Source of the DNA: Arabidopsis thaliana
Lineage: Eukaryota; Streptophyta; Magnoliopsida; Brassicales; Brassicaceae
Length of the DNA stretch: 64,000 nucleotides
Direction of reading: 5' to 3'
Assembly (NCBI RefSeq): GCF_000001735.4
Contig: NC_003070.9
Location: 23,669,971-23,733,970 of the forward strand
Shown here: positions 1 to 14,439 of the stretch, piece by piece
How the letters are laid out: each line of letters starts with the position of its first letter
Position numbering within the stretch: the stretch's first letter is position 1
Position numbers and translations under genes: made by a program
Notes under the pieces: generated by a model
The model's input: the letters and a program-made list of their open reading frames with translations, nothing else
The model's database searches: none
What the model was told of the DNA's origin: nothing

Positions 1-3000
1 CAACGTCCCAAACTCTTCCTGCAAACAACCGCATAAAGATAAGAATCGCGTGATAGGTTCCTTTCTTTTAATAAGAAATTGAATAAATATGATTGTTTAT
101 GTTTTTGAGACAACACTTGCCTGCAACCCACTCAACAAGCACTTGGTCGGCTCGAAGTCCACCATTAGCTTATTCTTAAGCTCTTCATGGCTTCTCTTCA
201 AATCTCCAGGCGACATAAATGGGTTGAACAATCTACTCGCTTTTCCCCGTGCTACATGCTTCCCTGTTCAATAAATGGGAAAGAAGTTAAATGGTGGAAC
301 TAACGATATAGACATAATAAATAGAGACAGAGAGAGCTATGTTTGGAACCTTGGTTAAGTTCAGATGGAAACAGAAGACGACGTGGATAAGGTAATTTGT
401 CTCTATGGAGAAGAATAACTGCGTCATAGTTGTTCAAGGGTGTCCTGAAAAGGCACTGCAACATATATACTCATAAAATTAGTCGATGTAATGTTCTCAT
501 AATACCGGTTCAATACATTTTGTTTTCAATACATCACACTCACCTCCCATTGAACAGAATCATTATGTTCTTGCAATACCATCTTGCTCAACACGTTTGC
601 ACTGCTTCGAGCATAAGCCACCAACCTTTTTTGTTCCTTTAACAAAGGAAATAAAGAGAGTTAAGAAGAAAAAGAACAGAGTAGCGGAAGATATGCTTTT
701 CAAAAGCGTATTCTAATTACTAACCAATAAATTTGGTGAAGTTGATGTCCATGCCTCTGATGCCTTGTCGTAAGGAGCAGCCAAGAACATAGCTGAACTT
801 ATGTTTTGTTTGTCCTCTTCGTAGCCTTTTCTACTTGACATGAAGTTATCCTAAAAATACCAGAAATGTTTTACAATGACATACGGCCGTTCTAACAAAT
901 CTAACCCAACACTAGACCCATTATTAAAGTTGGGACTCACATTGATCTCTTTCTCGTCATTTCTACCAAAGTCATTGTTTATGTCAACAATCAACGGGTA
1001 GAACATCCATTCATAGTCTGCTAGTAATCGCAAGAACCTGTTACACGGTCCAGCGGAAAGATGTGATGTTTTGATTGTTGCCAACAGCATTGCCTGGTTG
1101 TTTTCCATAAAATTCATAAGTATGGAAGCGCGGAAATGTACCTTAAGAATCCATTAATCCGGGAGGAAGGAACACCGAGTGGGAGAGGTGTGAGGAAGAG
1201 ATAAGCAACCAAAAGTTCAATGGCCTCTTCTGCCAGGCAACCAGAAAAGAGATGCGCAGAAACCCATCTTTTTGCAAGCCTTCAAGTAGCAGACAAGGTC
1301 TGGGTTATGAAACTTCAAAGCAAACAAAAGTAAAACACATAAATTTTATTGACTTTTACCTGGCAACTGGTGCGTATACAGGAAATCGACCTTGCAAACC
1401 ATTAATCATACTTGCATGTTGACTACGAATAAAAAGCATTTTATCGGTAGAGGAAACATGCTTCACCGGGTCCACTCCAACTGCAACTCAGTAGAAATCG
1501 AGGAAGTCAGCATCACATAAGCTTTTTATTAAGAAATAGAGGATAGTGTGTACAAGAAGAAAACTCACTTTCTCTCTTCACCAAACTCAGGCCTCTTTCA
1601 TGCAATATTCTCAAGCGAAATGCGTAACCACCAATGAAAACATCGACATTATCCTCAGTAGCTGTGCATGGTATTCCCTTGACGTTCTGAAGGCTGTCAG
1701 TATTTTCATTTGTCAGTACTCAGATAAAAACACTGTGACTTAATAGTTTGAAGTGTTACAAACAATAGCTTCACCCACCTCTCTGCAATTTTCAGGAGGA
1801 AGGCAGATTTTGTTTTCTCAACTGCTAAATCATCCATGGGCCAGTTACCAGAACCTTCTAGCTGAGATAGCAAAAGAAGAATAATGACAGGAGTGTTAAG
1901 ATGACTAATTAAGACAAAGTAACTATGCCAGTAACCATCTGGTGTAATGATTACACCTGAATCATGACTTCCATTGCTGGAATGCAGGATGGTATAAGTT
2001 TTTGCAGTCTTCGCGAATCGATTTTTTCGCAAGCCACTGGGTGAGGTTCAGGAGGGAATACGGATGTGAACCTGAGAGCTGCAAGTCACGAGGAAAATTT
2101 AAAATAAGAAACTACAGATACTGAAAATATCAGTGCCAGTACACTCTTGTAGTTTCTAAATTTTAACAAACCTGAATCTAAAGACTGAACGCTAGAGACT
2201 TTGAGAGGTATGCCTTCAATCTCACGCAAGCACTTTGATAAAACTTCATAGGCTTGAACCAAATTTCCAGATAAAGATATTGGGTCTGAGACATAACATC
2301 GTTGTTGCATTAGATTGAAACTATAAGCAGACAGCGCGCAATGCATTGAGAAAAAGAGGAATTTTTTTAATTCTGTGTTTAGCAGTACCTTTGCCCCCAT
2401 AGTTTAGAGAGAAATCAAGTTGATCCACTAATTGTACAATGTCATCGGACGTCAGTGAAAGATGCCGCTTAAGGATATATTCAACAATTTGTTTCATGAT
2501 AAGATGTTTGGTCCACTGCTGAGTCTCCCAAACTGAGAAAATGAACGAGGCAATATTCAGCTTGCATTAACTCAAAACTTCATTGTTAACTCTGCCACAA
2601 GAATTGTATTGATTACACACCTGTGCTTTCAGATATTCTTCCATCTTTAAACCTCCTTAGATCAGACTTCTCACCCCAAAACTTCCGGAATCTAAGTGCC
2701 TAGACCAATATATTACTTAGTACCACCCAATGAGACAGCAATGATTCAGAAATTTTGGATATACCTCTATCTTGTTTTCAGCATCTGGCCCAATATCAAC
2801 TGTTCTATAAGCCTTTTCAGTGGAGCTGACAGATATGCCAATGAAAAGAGGTTCTCTGTCAAGAACTGACAAGCCCTGGTTCAATGGCAGTTAAGAGTAT
2901 TAGAAAAGAGCCCACTTCGTTGCAATGAAAAGTAAAATTCATCATCGGAAAAAACTTACACTCTCTACATGCCAATCTTGATTGGTATTTCTCCAAACTA

Positions 3001-5572
3001 CACGGATTGATTTAGCTCTGTCACCGAGTCCTTCTAAAAGCAGGCTATGCACTTTCTGCTCATAGAGTCTCCAACATTCCTTGTCCAAACAAAACCCTGA
3101 CAGAGACACTGCTGTTTTCCCCTTTAGCTGTAACCTAAGAGAACTTATATGTCAGGATAGCTAGCTGACAAGGGAACAAACTAGCTCAGAAAAAATGCTA
3201 TCTTGAACCTGTGACAAAAATATTCCTATCTAAATTTTTTAGTATCATACTTCCACATGCATAAAACGGTTTGACGAAAGTAAGAAATAACCAGCCACTT
3301 CCATAACGGTTTGACAAAAGTAAGAACATAACCAGCCACTTCTATCCTTGACAATACAATACATATCAATCAGGAGAAGTGAGAAGTGAAGCTTACCTTA
3401 TGCAGTGGTCATACTTAACAGGATAGTCAATCTTAGTCATAAAAATCTCCTCGAATCCCCCATCTCTGAGTTTCTCCATACACTTAAGCGTCAAAGAAGC
3501 CTCATCTTGAAGCTGTGCTGACCAACAAACAAATTCCATGAAAAAGTCACTAACACAACCACAGCCTTGGATGAAATATCGGATAATCGAAAAACATTGA
3601 ATTAAGAGTTTTTCTCCAGCTTCATGTACCTCCAGGAATCCAACACTGGTCATCCGGAAAGCCAAGTTCACAAACGTAGATGAATCGCATATAACAACAG
3701 GGAACAACTCTCTGAACTGCATCTTCTCCTGAATTTTAATCATTGATAATCAGTTAACAAAAGTATGCAGAGAACAGGACACCTGTATGCGCACATGAAA
3801 ATTTCTTTGATAGAATACTTGCTAAAATATTTGTCAATTAGCTCGAGTACTATAAGAAAACTTATTGCCTACATATGGTTTTTCAAACATTATCAAGACT
3901 GTCATACACGAAAAATCTAGTGCCTACATATGGTTTTTCAAACATTATCAAGACTTCTATATGTAGTCTTTGGATTATCAGAAGATGCCTTATGTCTAAT
4001 GTTTTATACTACAATAACAGTATACACCAGCAGACGAATCCAGTAGTACCAGTGCATAGTCATACTGATACGCAAAAATAAAAATGAAACAGACAGAAAA
4101 GCAAGTAGACTACACACCTCCTTCGAGACACGAATTTCACTCTGTGGCGGAAGATACAAACCTCTCTCCCATAATTTAGAAGTGGCTGCCAAACAGGATT
4201 GACAAATTTTGGTTATCCATATTGCAGAATCAAATACTTCAAATGCAACAAATAGACGTAAGCTGTACTAACATACCTATGAAATCCAATGTCACTCTGA
4301 ATATATCTAATGCACTTAGTGCCTTGTTAATTTTGGAATGGGTTGCAAGATATGAAAGTATCACAGAGATTAGAAATCCGTTCAAGCAATCGTGGACGTA
4401 TATCGAGCTCCTTTGTCTTGCCCATATCTGCACACAACCAGAGACGTTTAAGGATCACAATATACACAGGTAACAATACTTGTTAACTATCCATACCTTC
4501 AGCAAAATCAAAGCATCGCTCAACTCCTTCCACTCAGAGAAGGTTTTCTTGAGAAACTCAGAATTTTCCTCCAGAAACATGTCCTCCAATATGCTTGAGT
4601 TGTAAGTTGGCGTGGGCTCAGGGACACCATCTTTATCATCAAGACAAATCAGAATGTCAATACAATGATGCCTCAATATATTTATCCAAGAAGAGTTCAA
4701 CATTCTTGATACCTGCAGTTACAGAACGGACGTTGTTTCTGCTAATACTCAATTTTGCAACACTAAACAGTGATGTTGCGGAAGGGATTAACCTTATGGA
4801 AAATCCAGGAAACTGATCAAGTTTCTTAGCTGCAAACACACACATTCTCAACGTAAATATAATTGTCAACATAAAAAGTACTATTTCTCTAACCCAAAAA
4901 CAAGAGCACACCTGGGAAAACAACAAGGACTGGCTTCCTAGCTTCGTTATGTAAGGTTGACCATACAACCTTCTCAATGGACGATGACGACAACAAATGC
5001 TTTTCAATAACACAAAGATATAGACATCTTTTGGCATGGTATCTATGATTCATGTAATCCTTCTCATAAAAACATTCCTGCAAGAACAATTATATAATTA
5101 CATAACCTGTAAGACACGATTTAAAACTTACGAAATGAGCAATAAATACTTACTTTAGGCAAGTGAACAAGAAGATCAACAGAAGTATCCGGCTTTGCCA
5201 TGCCACAAATGGAGTAACTTCCACAGAGATTGAAACCATTTGGCTTCTTAAAACTGAACTCCACTTCTTTATCTGCCCCAATGTCCTCAACAAAACTAGG
5301 AGCTAACTCCGAGGTAACCTAATAAAAAACATGATTTTACAGTTCCTTAACTGCTAAAAAAGCTCATAAACAAACAATTTCCAGAGAAGAATAACATATA
5401 TAGATGCACACAAAACTACCTGAAATTTTTCAGGGATTCCATCAATAGCTTCTTTAATCGACGAAACGGTATCATCAACAAGCTTCCTGAGAGAATCGTA
5501 ATCTAAGCGAGCATCTTTTAACAAGTCGTTAACTTTCAGAGTACGAGAGTCTGTCTTAGTATCTGCCTCCAT
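1..5572 (-). CDS. Nrap/Utp22-like nucleolar protein, 3' end outside window
   Basis: This is a many-exon gene read right to left. The start is ATG at 5572; exon 1 (5420-5572) encodes MEADTKTDSRTLKVNDLL and ends at a CAG|GTAG donor. Exon 2 begins at 5318 and carries GSYSICGMAKPDTSVDLLVH, the Utp22/Nrap nucleotidyltransferase-like signature. The exon near 4920-5090 has KDYMNHRYHAKRCLYL, also typical of Utp22. Near the left edge, TPLNNYDAVILLHRDKLPYP and LFNPFMSPGDLKR match the family's C-terminal domain. Exon edges at 350, 263, 121 and 18 are phase-consistent, and the last visible exon (18 to 1, EEFGTL) runs off the window, so the final tens of residues are missing. Nrap proteins act in the small-subunit processome in the nucleolus (family knowledge). 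I recall this locus as At1g63810. Internal exon boundaries were only partly traced. Confidence 0.9.
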
Positions 5573-5598
5573 GGTTACTGGTACTGGATTCTCGATGA

Positions 5599-5726
5599 CT
5601 AGGGTTTAAGAAGAAGGAGAAGAAGAGCAAAATAATGAAAGGTTTAATGTATATATATTTTGAAAGCAAGGATTTCGTCTCAAATTGCAGAATGGCCTAT
5701 GTGGGCTTCATCATCGTTTAAGCCCA
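5599..5726 (-). promoter_or_regulatory. Nrap promoter: telo-box and site II elements
   Basis: A telo-box (AAACCCTA on the minus strand, within 5599-5610) lies just upstream of the Nrap start codon. Two TGGGCTT-type site II elements follow, at 5702-5708 (written TGGGCTT) and 5720-5726 (written AAGCCCA). This pairing is typical of plant ribosome-biogenesis promoters. Further upstream (5827-5930) is a pyrimidine-rich, leader-like stretch ending in a GTAAGT donor, so a noncoding first exon is an alternative reading. Confidence 0.6.
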
Positions 5727-6336
5727 TCATGTGAAGCAGAGCAAAATTACAATCTTACTAAGATTTTCTCCTAAGAGACTACAATCTTCGAAATAGAGAC
5801 TATTAACGGAATCAGAAGCAAACTTACTTTAGAAATTAAATTATCTTCTTCTTCAGAGGAGGAGAAAATCGACGGCGAAGCTTGTTTACGGCGGCACTGA
5901 GGAAGAAGAAGAAACCAGGGTTGGGTTTAAGTTTAAACCTTTGTCCGAATTAATTTATTTATTTTGTTCTTTCAGTTTTTGTTATTTTTCATAGATACGC
6001 TGTCGTGCAAGGGCTTGTATCATACGACGCCGGTTCTATAAAACTGGCCATAAGTGAGTTTGTTAAAAAGCCCAAATAGTGATGAAGTTCAAGAAAATTG
6101 CCCACAAAGTTTTAATCAGAACTTTTTCAAAGCAAAAAGGTAAAGGATTATCTAAGTTTTGGGCTTAAAAATAAATAATCAGATTTTTTTTTTTGAGCAA
6201 AAAAACACAAGTGACTTAAGGTCAGGATTCTAAATTTCTAATCATGCATCAGTTCATCCTCTACGAGTTGAAATATGGGTCTAAAATCACTAAATTTTTT
6301 ATTTTTGTAAATATATGTCTTCAATTTAAAAAATAT

Positions 6337-6453
6337 TTTAAAAATGTTCTCTCATTGTTTTAAAACTATATAAAAATATCCAAAACATTGTCCCCAATTT
6401 TTTTAAATGTTCTCTCATTGTTTTAAACTATCTACAAATATCCAAAAGACATT
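6337..6453 (+). repeat. Imperfect tandem duplication of about 50 bp
   Basis: The phrase AATGTTCTCTCATTGTTTTA, followed by AACTAT and AATATCCAAAA, occurs twice about 62 bp apart (from about 6337 and about 6399) with a few substitutions. It lies in noncoding AT-rich DNA. Confidence 0.75.
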
Positions 6454-7350
6454 TTCTTTGGCTTGGACAGTTGGACCTCCCATATTTTAGAGTCGTCCCT
6501 GCTCGAGGACAATGGATTTGGACTATTTATCGTCTAAATTGTATAATGTACAATAATAAAATTTATGTCGACACTAATTCTCAAGATTGATTCGCCAATT
6601 TGACGGTTTGTTATTTATTTATAAAGTACTTGTCAAGTCGACAACGGAAGATAAAAGACTACCTTGTCTTTTGAAGCTAGTTTGTCTTTGTGGAGGAAGT
6701 TGGTAAGATACCCCACAAATTAATAAGCAAAATCAATAGATTAGCTAAACAAATCAATAAACGAAATAAAATTATTAAAAGAATATTTGGTTTATATTTT
6801 TGTATTCAGATTTTTGTACAAATTATTTTTTTTTAGGCATTAGACTACTACACCTACAAAGAATTAAACAGGTAGCATTTTGACCACTTTTCCAAGAGTG
6901 CTCTTACTCTTATTCATTGATTTAATAAAATATGCATTTAAGTCATAATAATCAAATCATCCTTGATTCTTTATCTGTTTGTACAAGCTTTATGATATAA
7001 AATTCTTTCGAAATGCCAACTCCCTATTGGTTGAGGGATTAATCATTATTATAACTGAATATCAGAAATGGGTATTTTCACGAAGGTAGATTATAAAATT
7101 CATTTAACTAATAAGTAAATAGTTTTGTTTTGTTCTTAAATAGCAAGAATCAGTTTGCTTTTATCTTTTCTATTTATATGATGTTTGTTTTTAGAATTGA
7201 AAGCCTAACCAAGTTTATAAAACCAACTAATAGTGATTTGTTGGTTAAGAATTCATAATAAATAGTATAAATTAGTTTTTGATATACGGCTATCATGTCA
7301 TAACTTAGTTTCAAATTTGTTAATGTGCGTGTAAGTTATAAAGAAAAAGA

Positions 7351-7352
7351 TT

Positions 7353-7391
<39 letters not shown>

Positions 7392-7392
7392 G
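7351..7392. repeat. (TA)n microsatellite
   Basis: Alternating TA dinucleotides with one ACATA interruption, in intergenic DNA. Confidence 0.9.
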
Positions 7393-10300
7393 TAAAACAT
7401 TTGTTAAACACACACTCAACTTAATATGTGCCCCTTCTAATAGAAGACTCTCCTAGAACAATGAACATAAACAAACAATTTGCAGTAAAGAACGACCAAA
7501 TCCTCTTGAGGTCACAATTCACAAAAGTTGTGTTTTGGCACTAATTTGCCACATAAGCCATCTCTTCTTTTTCTATAAATATAGCCATTTTCTATGTAGG
7601 TGGTATACATATACGTACGTGTGCATGCATGAATGTGTTCATGCATAAAATAATCCACACTCATTTGTACATTTGGCTGATGATCATTGTAAAAATGTGA
7701 ATATTTATGTATTTGTATAGAAAATTAGTTAGGAACATTGTATATCAAATTTTAATTATTCTTTATTTTTACACAGCGAGATAATAAAAACTGTACTAAA
7801 TAGTATTGATTTAAATTAGTTATGAAATATTCTATATTGCTACATGACTGATTGTAAAATACACTTGTTAATTGTTAATCGAACAGGGTATAGTTTAAGC
7901 TGTTTGGAATCACGACTCGCAGAAATTCCCTCTAACTAGCTAGGTCTGATTTATTTAGACCCTTTAACTTTTGATGTTTTCCTATCTTATGCCTAAAAGT
8001 TTAGAAGTTTTCTGATTACTTCTTGATATTATAGCGAAATGTAATTTTTTGGTCTTTCTGGCTCACTGATTCTAGGATAGAAAGTAGACGATAGTCATGA
8101 CAGTAGTTTGGTATTCCTTAATACACTCTTTTATACATTTGGCTATTCTCATTGTAAAAATATAATTAGTAGCCAGGTATTCCTTATATAATGGTAGAAA
8201 GTTTGCGGTGTTATAGCCATACAAAATTTAGTACTGTCAATGCGCTAAATTGTGGATTATCCTTGTTTTCGGTGAATTTAACTTTATGAGATTTGTCTAG
8301 CATGCATCAAGAAATCAAAGGTACAAGGTTAATTAGTGGTCAACATTTTGAGCATCCTTTCATGAACTTCATCTGCTTTAGGAAACATGTCTAGCTATAT
8401 GCTTAAATGTGAAACTTTGGAAACAATGAAGAAAAAAGATCAATGCAAGGAGATCGATAAGAGAATGGAAGTATCGACATATGTTAAAGTTTGATAAGTT
8501 AACTAAACCCAAATACGTATATATGTGACACGAGCCCCATTCTGTATCGATTCTTTTGTGAATAAACAATGCCATGATTGGTTACGATTATCTTATACTA
8601 GTTTATATCATAAAACCTTTAATGATTGATTATTTATTTTGATATAAAGAAATGTCCAAAATTCCTCTAGACGTCTTTATTTTGGTATAACTTTTGTCCA
8701 GACGTCTTCCTGTGTACGTAACGTATTATTCTTGTAAGCTGACATATACAGATTATAGAGAACCTTGCTTTGCCTCGGTTTGAATAACATGATTAATAGA
8801 AATATCAGCTTTTAGGAGCATCAAATGAAATAAGAAAGAAAGCAAAAGTAACTGAGAATAGTTTTCCTTTCTTTCTCGAGAAAACTAACCAACTAACTAA
8901 AATCACAAAAAAAATTAAGTGAAGAAAAACATATGAGAACAGTAGTCATTTGTGGTAATATTTCACAAATTAACGGTTCGATGTTATGAAAAAATGGACC
9001 TAGAAATAAATGTCAGATGATGGTGGAATCTAGAAGTCTAAATATTAGAAGAGAGATTGATGAATAAGAAAAAGAAAAAAAAATATTGTAAAACTTTAGA
9101 AACACATAAACTAGCATAATGAAATATCAAGAACTGTAATTTATTTTTATACATACTTAATTGAATCGTATTTTAACCTATTTTGATATTATTAAATCAA
9201 TGACTGATCGCAAGACATGCATACATGTTACATAGATATAAAAATATGTTGAAATCAACTGTAAATAAAATAACCATATTAATTTGTCTCTGTCAAAAAA
9301 AAAAAAAAAAAAAAAACATGAACCAGATACTGAATATAATAAGTTTTAGGATAATGACATTTATAGGCTGAACATGCTGCCCAACACAAGCCTTTTAGAA
9401 ACTTGAAGGCTCTTTGTTTGGTACTCATTATTCTTTTTATTAAATTTTTGGTTATGGTTGTTACTATGATAATGTCTTATTGGATTTGACATCACCCAGG
9501 CACTAGCAATATTTGGGTTACACATAAATTAATAAATGAAAACATATATAAAACTGGTAGAATCCTCTAGCCTTGGACGTGCTAGTTTTATGAATTTTCT
9601 TGCCTCCACCATAGAACAAAAAAATACTTTGAATATAGAACATAGCACTATCAACCTACTCAAATTTCTTCATTTGTTCCATTTCTGATTTTAGGGAAAA
9701 CAAAAGAAAATTTATTCATCTAGATTGCATTGCACAATGCGCTAAAAAAAAAACTCACATACGAGCTAGAGATATCTTTATTTTTTGAGCTAGAGGTATC
9801 ATGTTAATTAGGAGAAAAAATTCAACTATATGTTATGTACTTATGTTAATGTTACGTGTTTTTTCTTCCTATAAACCATAATAATTTCAGGTTTTTGCCC
9901 ATATTTCATGTGGTACCCAAAATTAACCATTGATAATCCCGCATTTCTTAAAATACCATTTCAAGTAAAACTGAACCTAGTGACTTCGAATACTCATTCT
10001 GGAAAACCACTGTGTCATTACAAACTTTTTGATAAAGAATTACTACGTTAACTTTGCCTGCATCTTACAGTAACTTAAAACAATATATCCGTTTTACCTA
10101 TTTCAGTGTTTAATTTGTTTCGATGTATTATATAAAATATAATTCAAAGTTTTAATATAGTAGTATTGCAAAATTTTGGAAAGAATATTGTAATCAGAAC
10201 ATTACAATAGTTCAAAATTTTTTTTTTTTTTTTTTTTTTGAACAAAACAATAGTTCAAATTAGGAGTTTATTTTTCTTAACATATATTGCTTGTTTCATT

Positions 10301-12558
10301 TTATGTTAGGCAACATTTTTGTTTGTTCATCTAATTAGACATTCACACGGCAGCTAAAAATGTTAACCAAAAATTACCACGTGCTTATTATATAAAAGGT
10401 CAACGCATCACATAATTAGCATGGATGCACTTGCAGCCTGCTCAAGCTCTCCATGCATTGTATTTGTAATTTTTATCAAGGCGGCCGATTTTTAACCATT
10501 TCTCATTTCTTTTTTCTGATTACCTTTTCTATTATTCATGGTTGACTTTAATGGACGACACTTCGAGTGGAGGACAATACCAAATGCAATTTTACTACTG
10601 TAAATGTAAGCTAGTTATCATATGAGATGATAAACACATACAAAAGAGGGAAAAGAGAAGACGTGTACGTGAAAATATTCATATGTATGATATGCTAGTT
10701 GATAGCAACTTGTGATTCCATGTCTCATTTTCTTATGAATAAGTGTAATCTCTTAAAAGAATTTATGTTTGCAATTTTAAATTATATATCTACTTTATAA
10801 AAGGCATTTCAAAATATAAGTTATTGAACAATTTTAAAAGTTATAAATAGTAGATGGAGAATAGGTATATATCCAAGTTGATTACAAATATTTGGTTGGT
10901 AGCTTATTCGGTTTATTCCGGACACAAAATAATTCACAACCTAAAGAAAATTCAAAAATCAAATAAAAACGATGCCGTAGTCACATAGATCATATCGATT
11001 TATGAATACGCAGAATTTTATTGACATTACAACAGTAGTTCGCGGTGATCAAATGTCATGAACCAGAACAAGCCCAACTACTAGAACCTATACGCAGATT
11101 TAAAAAAAATCAAATAATAACACTCTATATAGAGGGGTTATGTACTCTATGATACCCATTAACCAAATATATAGATGTAACAAAAATCTATCCGAATTCG
11201 ACCAATTTACATATAATGTATGTAAAGTTTATCCCTGAATGCGTCGTATTCATAGAATAATGCTGGTGTATTCCATCTTTCGTAATCAAACATAAATATA
11301 GTTCAAAAGGCAAAAATATCTCGATTTCCGTGAGAACATATTCTATGAAGGAAAGCATCATCTTTCCTTTTTAGGTAACCAATTATTTTGAAAGCATAAA
11401 TTATAGATAGAACTATAATTTGCAAGTTGATAATTTTGCAACTTGTTTCTACTAGGTTTTATGATGTTTTAATAACGGGCAAAAAAAGGTTCCAGTATAT
11501 TGTTGACCAAAAAAAAAAAAAAAGGTTCCAGTATTCAAGTAGTACTCTGTAGTAGAATAACGGGATTAACCCTAAATTAATTGCTCTTTGTTCCAAGAAA
11601 ATAAACTTCAGTAATAATTTGGTAGCTACATTGAACATAAATAATTCTCATCAGTTAATTTTTAAGCTTCTCCACCTGAAGAACTTCAATAAACTAATGA
11701 GCCATCAATGTTAAACTTACATCATCGTTTAAACTTTAAATGTTTCATCAGCAAATTTTTGTTTCACATATATACTAAACCACTATTTTTAGTGTGCAAC
11801 TTGTTTCAAGTCCAACGGATGATTGGACTTGAGCATATTGATATACTACAAAGCTATTCTACATATATTAATTTGAAATGTGATTCTCTAAAGCGATAAT
11901 AATTCATAATTTCATATATGTACTAACAGACTAAACTGACAAGAGAGGATCTTGGTCCTCCATGATAGAAAAATGTTGTTTTGACTACTATATATCAATG
12001 ATTCGGACTATTAAAATATTAATCTAAGATCATATAACCAATGTTTAGTAGTCCACTAATTCAAATTCATCATATAAATTAAAATTCAGACCAAGGAATC
12101 TTCCTTCGAGGGTCAAAGATTTTTCCATCTGTGATAATTAATCATAGCACAATTTATTTATTTACATATTCACATGTAACACCACTATGACAATGTCACT
12201 AGGTACCTTATATATTAAATCACTATTTTATTCTCTTGGAAATAAATATCCATAATTTTTACCTTACTTTTTGATTCTGGTGCAGTAGTATGTTCGAGAC
12301 ATGAATTGCGAGATTATAGTTTATATGATGTATAAGAGAATAGTATATAGACTCTTAACCCAAAACTCTCTGACTAATTATGTCATTTAAAACGTACACA
12401 GTGCAAAGATCCGACTTATGATTACTCAACTTCATGGTAAATCCAATCATTACACTACAATACATTGCTAATATATATGATTTAATTCGATTCGTCTGCA
12501 TATTAAAACTAAATGGGAAAAATATTCATCTCTTCCTTCTCAAACAGAGGCTTTAATT

Positions 12559-14080
12559 TCACCAGTAGGAATTTGTCATGTATTGCATTTGCAACTGAGG
12601 CTGAGACTGAGACTGACATTCCACTAAGTTCACACAAGCTTCTTCTTCCTCATGCAGCCCATCCAAATTCTGCCATAATGTTAAAAAATAAGTAAATAAT
12701 TATCAGTTATTTACTTAATCTCAATTTAAATACAATTTATTATACTTGTATAAAAAGATGAAAAAGTAAGGTTTGTAATTTAGGAATCAACTTGAATTTT
12801 ACTTACCCAAAGGTCGTCGTCGTTTTCTTGTCTAGTGAAAGAAGAAGCAATCTTGGGGTTCTCAAACACTTCGTCGTTTCTTGCAAATCTGCCACGTACT
12901 CTTGGTCTGTTGTCCGCCAACGTTTTCCGGCATGCATACTTCAATTTTTGCATTTAATATATAAGAAAATTATAACGGTGCAAACCAAAATTACAAATGT
13001 AAAGTTGTAATTTGTATAAAATTGTAAAACAATTATTTAATTAATTGAATATGTGCATATAATTTGAGTTTTGTTCTTTTTTTCTTTTATACAACGGGGA
13101 ATAATAACCAAGCAAAAATTCAAGTTAATTTCCAAAGTCTCTGAAATAGTTTGATTTATATTCCAGTTTCTTTAAAAGAACATGTAATTCAGTTCTATTT
13201 CTGGTTTAATTGTTATTTTGACCAATTAATATAGAGAAAATTAGATATTTTTTTCGTTTGATTGAGAAAAAAATAAACTTGTTAAACCGAAATTAAATTC
13301 ATTTAGAATTTTATATTGCTAATAGTTAAAACTAGTTATTAAATAGTAGTTATTTAACTTATTATTACCTTAATGGTTTTGGTGAAGTTTCTCTGTGTTC
13401 GTTTAGCTCTATACTTAGAAATCTTCTCTTTACGTTCTTCGGAACTGTAACGCCCCACCCTCAAGCTTTGTTCATCGCCGGAAAACACCGTCGTTGGTGA
13501 ACTCTCCGCCGCCAAAGGACTCGAGTATGATCTCTGTCCCGTAAAATCCCTTCCTAAATTCTAAAAAAATTCCAAAATATTAGTTTTTGTGTGAAATCAC
13601 AGAGGAAAACAGAGGATATTATAGCTAAAGTACCTGCAAATCTCCGGTGCTGTAAACTCGTCGCATGTGATCGGAGAAGAAGGAATCTTCCGGCGAGTTT
13701 AACAAATTCTGATTCTGAAAATTCGAGGAATCTTCCATGAATGGAGCATCAAAGGGAGAGTTAAACAAGAGCTGCTCTGTTTTGACAGTGTCGAAGTTTT
13801 CGAAACCGGAGAAGTTGGGGAAACTGTTTGTGTGTGTGAGAGTTAAGGTCTGGAGCTGAGAGATTGGAGGAGAAGAAGAGAGGATATGATGAGTCGTCGG
13901 AGTAAAACTTTCAAAGAAACTAAGAGATTGATGATCATCCATTGAAGGATTGAGATAAGGATTGTTGCAGTAGAGATCTGTTGTTGTTGTTGTGTCGGAG
14001 GAAAACATATCAGGATCAGTACTGTGGCAGATTGAGGAAGAAGATGAAGACCCATCAAAGATATAAAGATCAGAATCCAT
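12559..14080 (-). CDS. CCT-domain protein, 293 aa
   Basis: Four exons join in phase: 13634-14080, 13369-13560, 12807-12938 and 12559-12669 (149, 64, 44 and 36 codons plus stop). The N-terminal half is acidic and rich in Ser and Asn (MDSDLYIFDGSSSSSS). The CCT domain spans the exon 2/3 junction, from about residue 187: RYSSEERKEKISKYRAKRTQ, then the conserved YACRKTLADNRPRVRGRFAR. The tail is Gln-rich and ends in MTNSYW. CCT domains mediate nuclear localisation and protein or DNA contacts in CONSTANS-like regulators (family knowledge). There is no B-box, so this is a CMF-type protein. An upstream in-frame ATG at 14263 would add 61 residues; I prefer 14080 because MDSDLYIFD resembles starts of relatives. 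I recall it as At1g63820. Confidence 0.88.
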
Positions 14081-14427
14081 GCCCTTTTTATTTTGGTAAC
14101 ACAAACTCAAGATTCTCAATGAAGAAGAAGAGAGATAAACAAGTGAATCTTTTGGGGTTATGTTCTGTCTTTTTTTACTGTCTCTGCAATTGAATTGAGC
14201 AAATGAAACGGTTACAGAGAAAACACAAGTGACACTCGTGATCTTTGTTTTTTTGAAAACCACCAGAATCCAAAATTGGCAAAAAGAAAACTGTTTTTTC
14301 TTAATGTAAATTTGGACCTTTTACCCAAAAAAGTGTGATTTTTTTTTTTGTTTCTCTCTTTTTCTTCACAGTTCTTGTTTCAGAACCAAGGCATGACAGG
14401 TCCAGTTTATTTGGTCTGGTGGGCTAT

Positions 14428-14438
14428 GTTTATATAGC
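14428..14438 (-). promoter_or_regulatory. TATA box of the CCT gene
   Basis: The minus strand reads CTATATAAAC about 350 bases upstream of the chosen start codon. This implies a long leader that contains the alternative upstream in-frame ATG at 14263. Confidence 0.45.
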
Positions 14439-14439
14439 A

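Larger units (their letters stand above)
5931..12558. other. Gene-free AT-rich spacer
   Basis: No reading frame here exceeds about 65 codons, and none has a recognisable motif or paired splice sites. The stretch holds a roughly 50-bp imperfect duplication (6337-6453), a TA microsatellite (7351-7392), a 22-base A run (9295-9316) and a 22-base T run (10218-10239). No tRNA, snRNA promoter or complete transposon could be recognised by eye. Confidence 0.6.

Noticed and set aside
89..274. Plus-strand 61-codon frame
   Set aside because: It is antisense to a Nrap exon whose minus-strand translation matches the Nrap C-terminal domain.
6050..6180. GGGCTT-type words that might be transposon ends
   Set aside because: The two words face outward and no target duplication is visible, so they do not form inverted termini.
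12513..13010. Two plus-strand frames of 60 and 72 codons
   Set aside because: They are antisense shadows of CCT-gene exons 3 and 4, which splice in phase on the minus strand.
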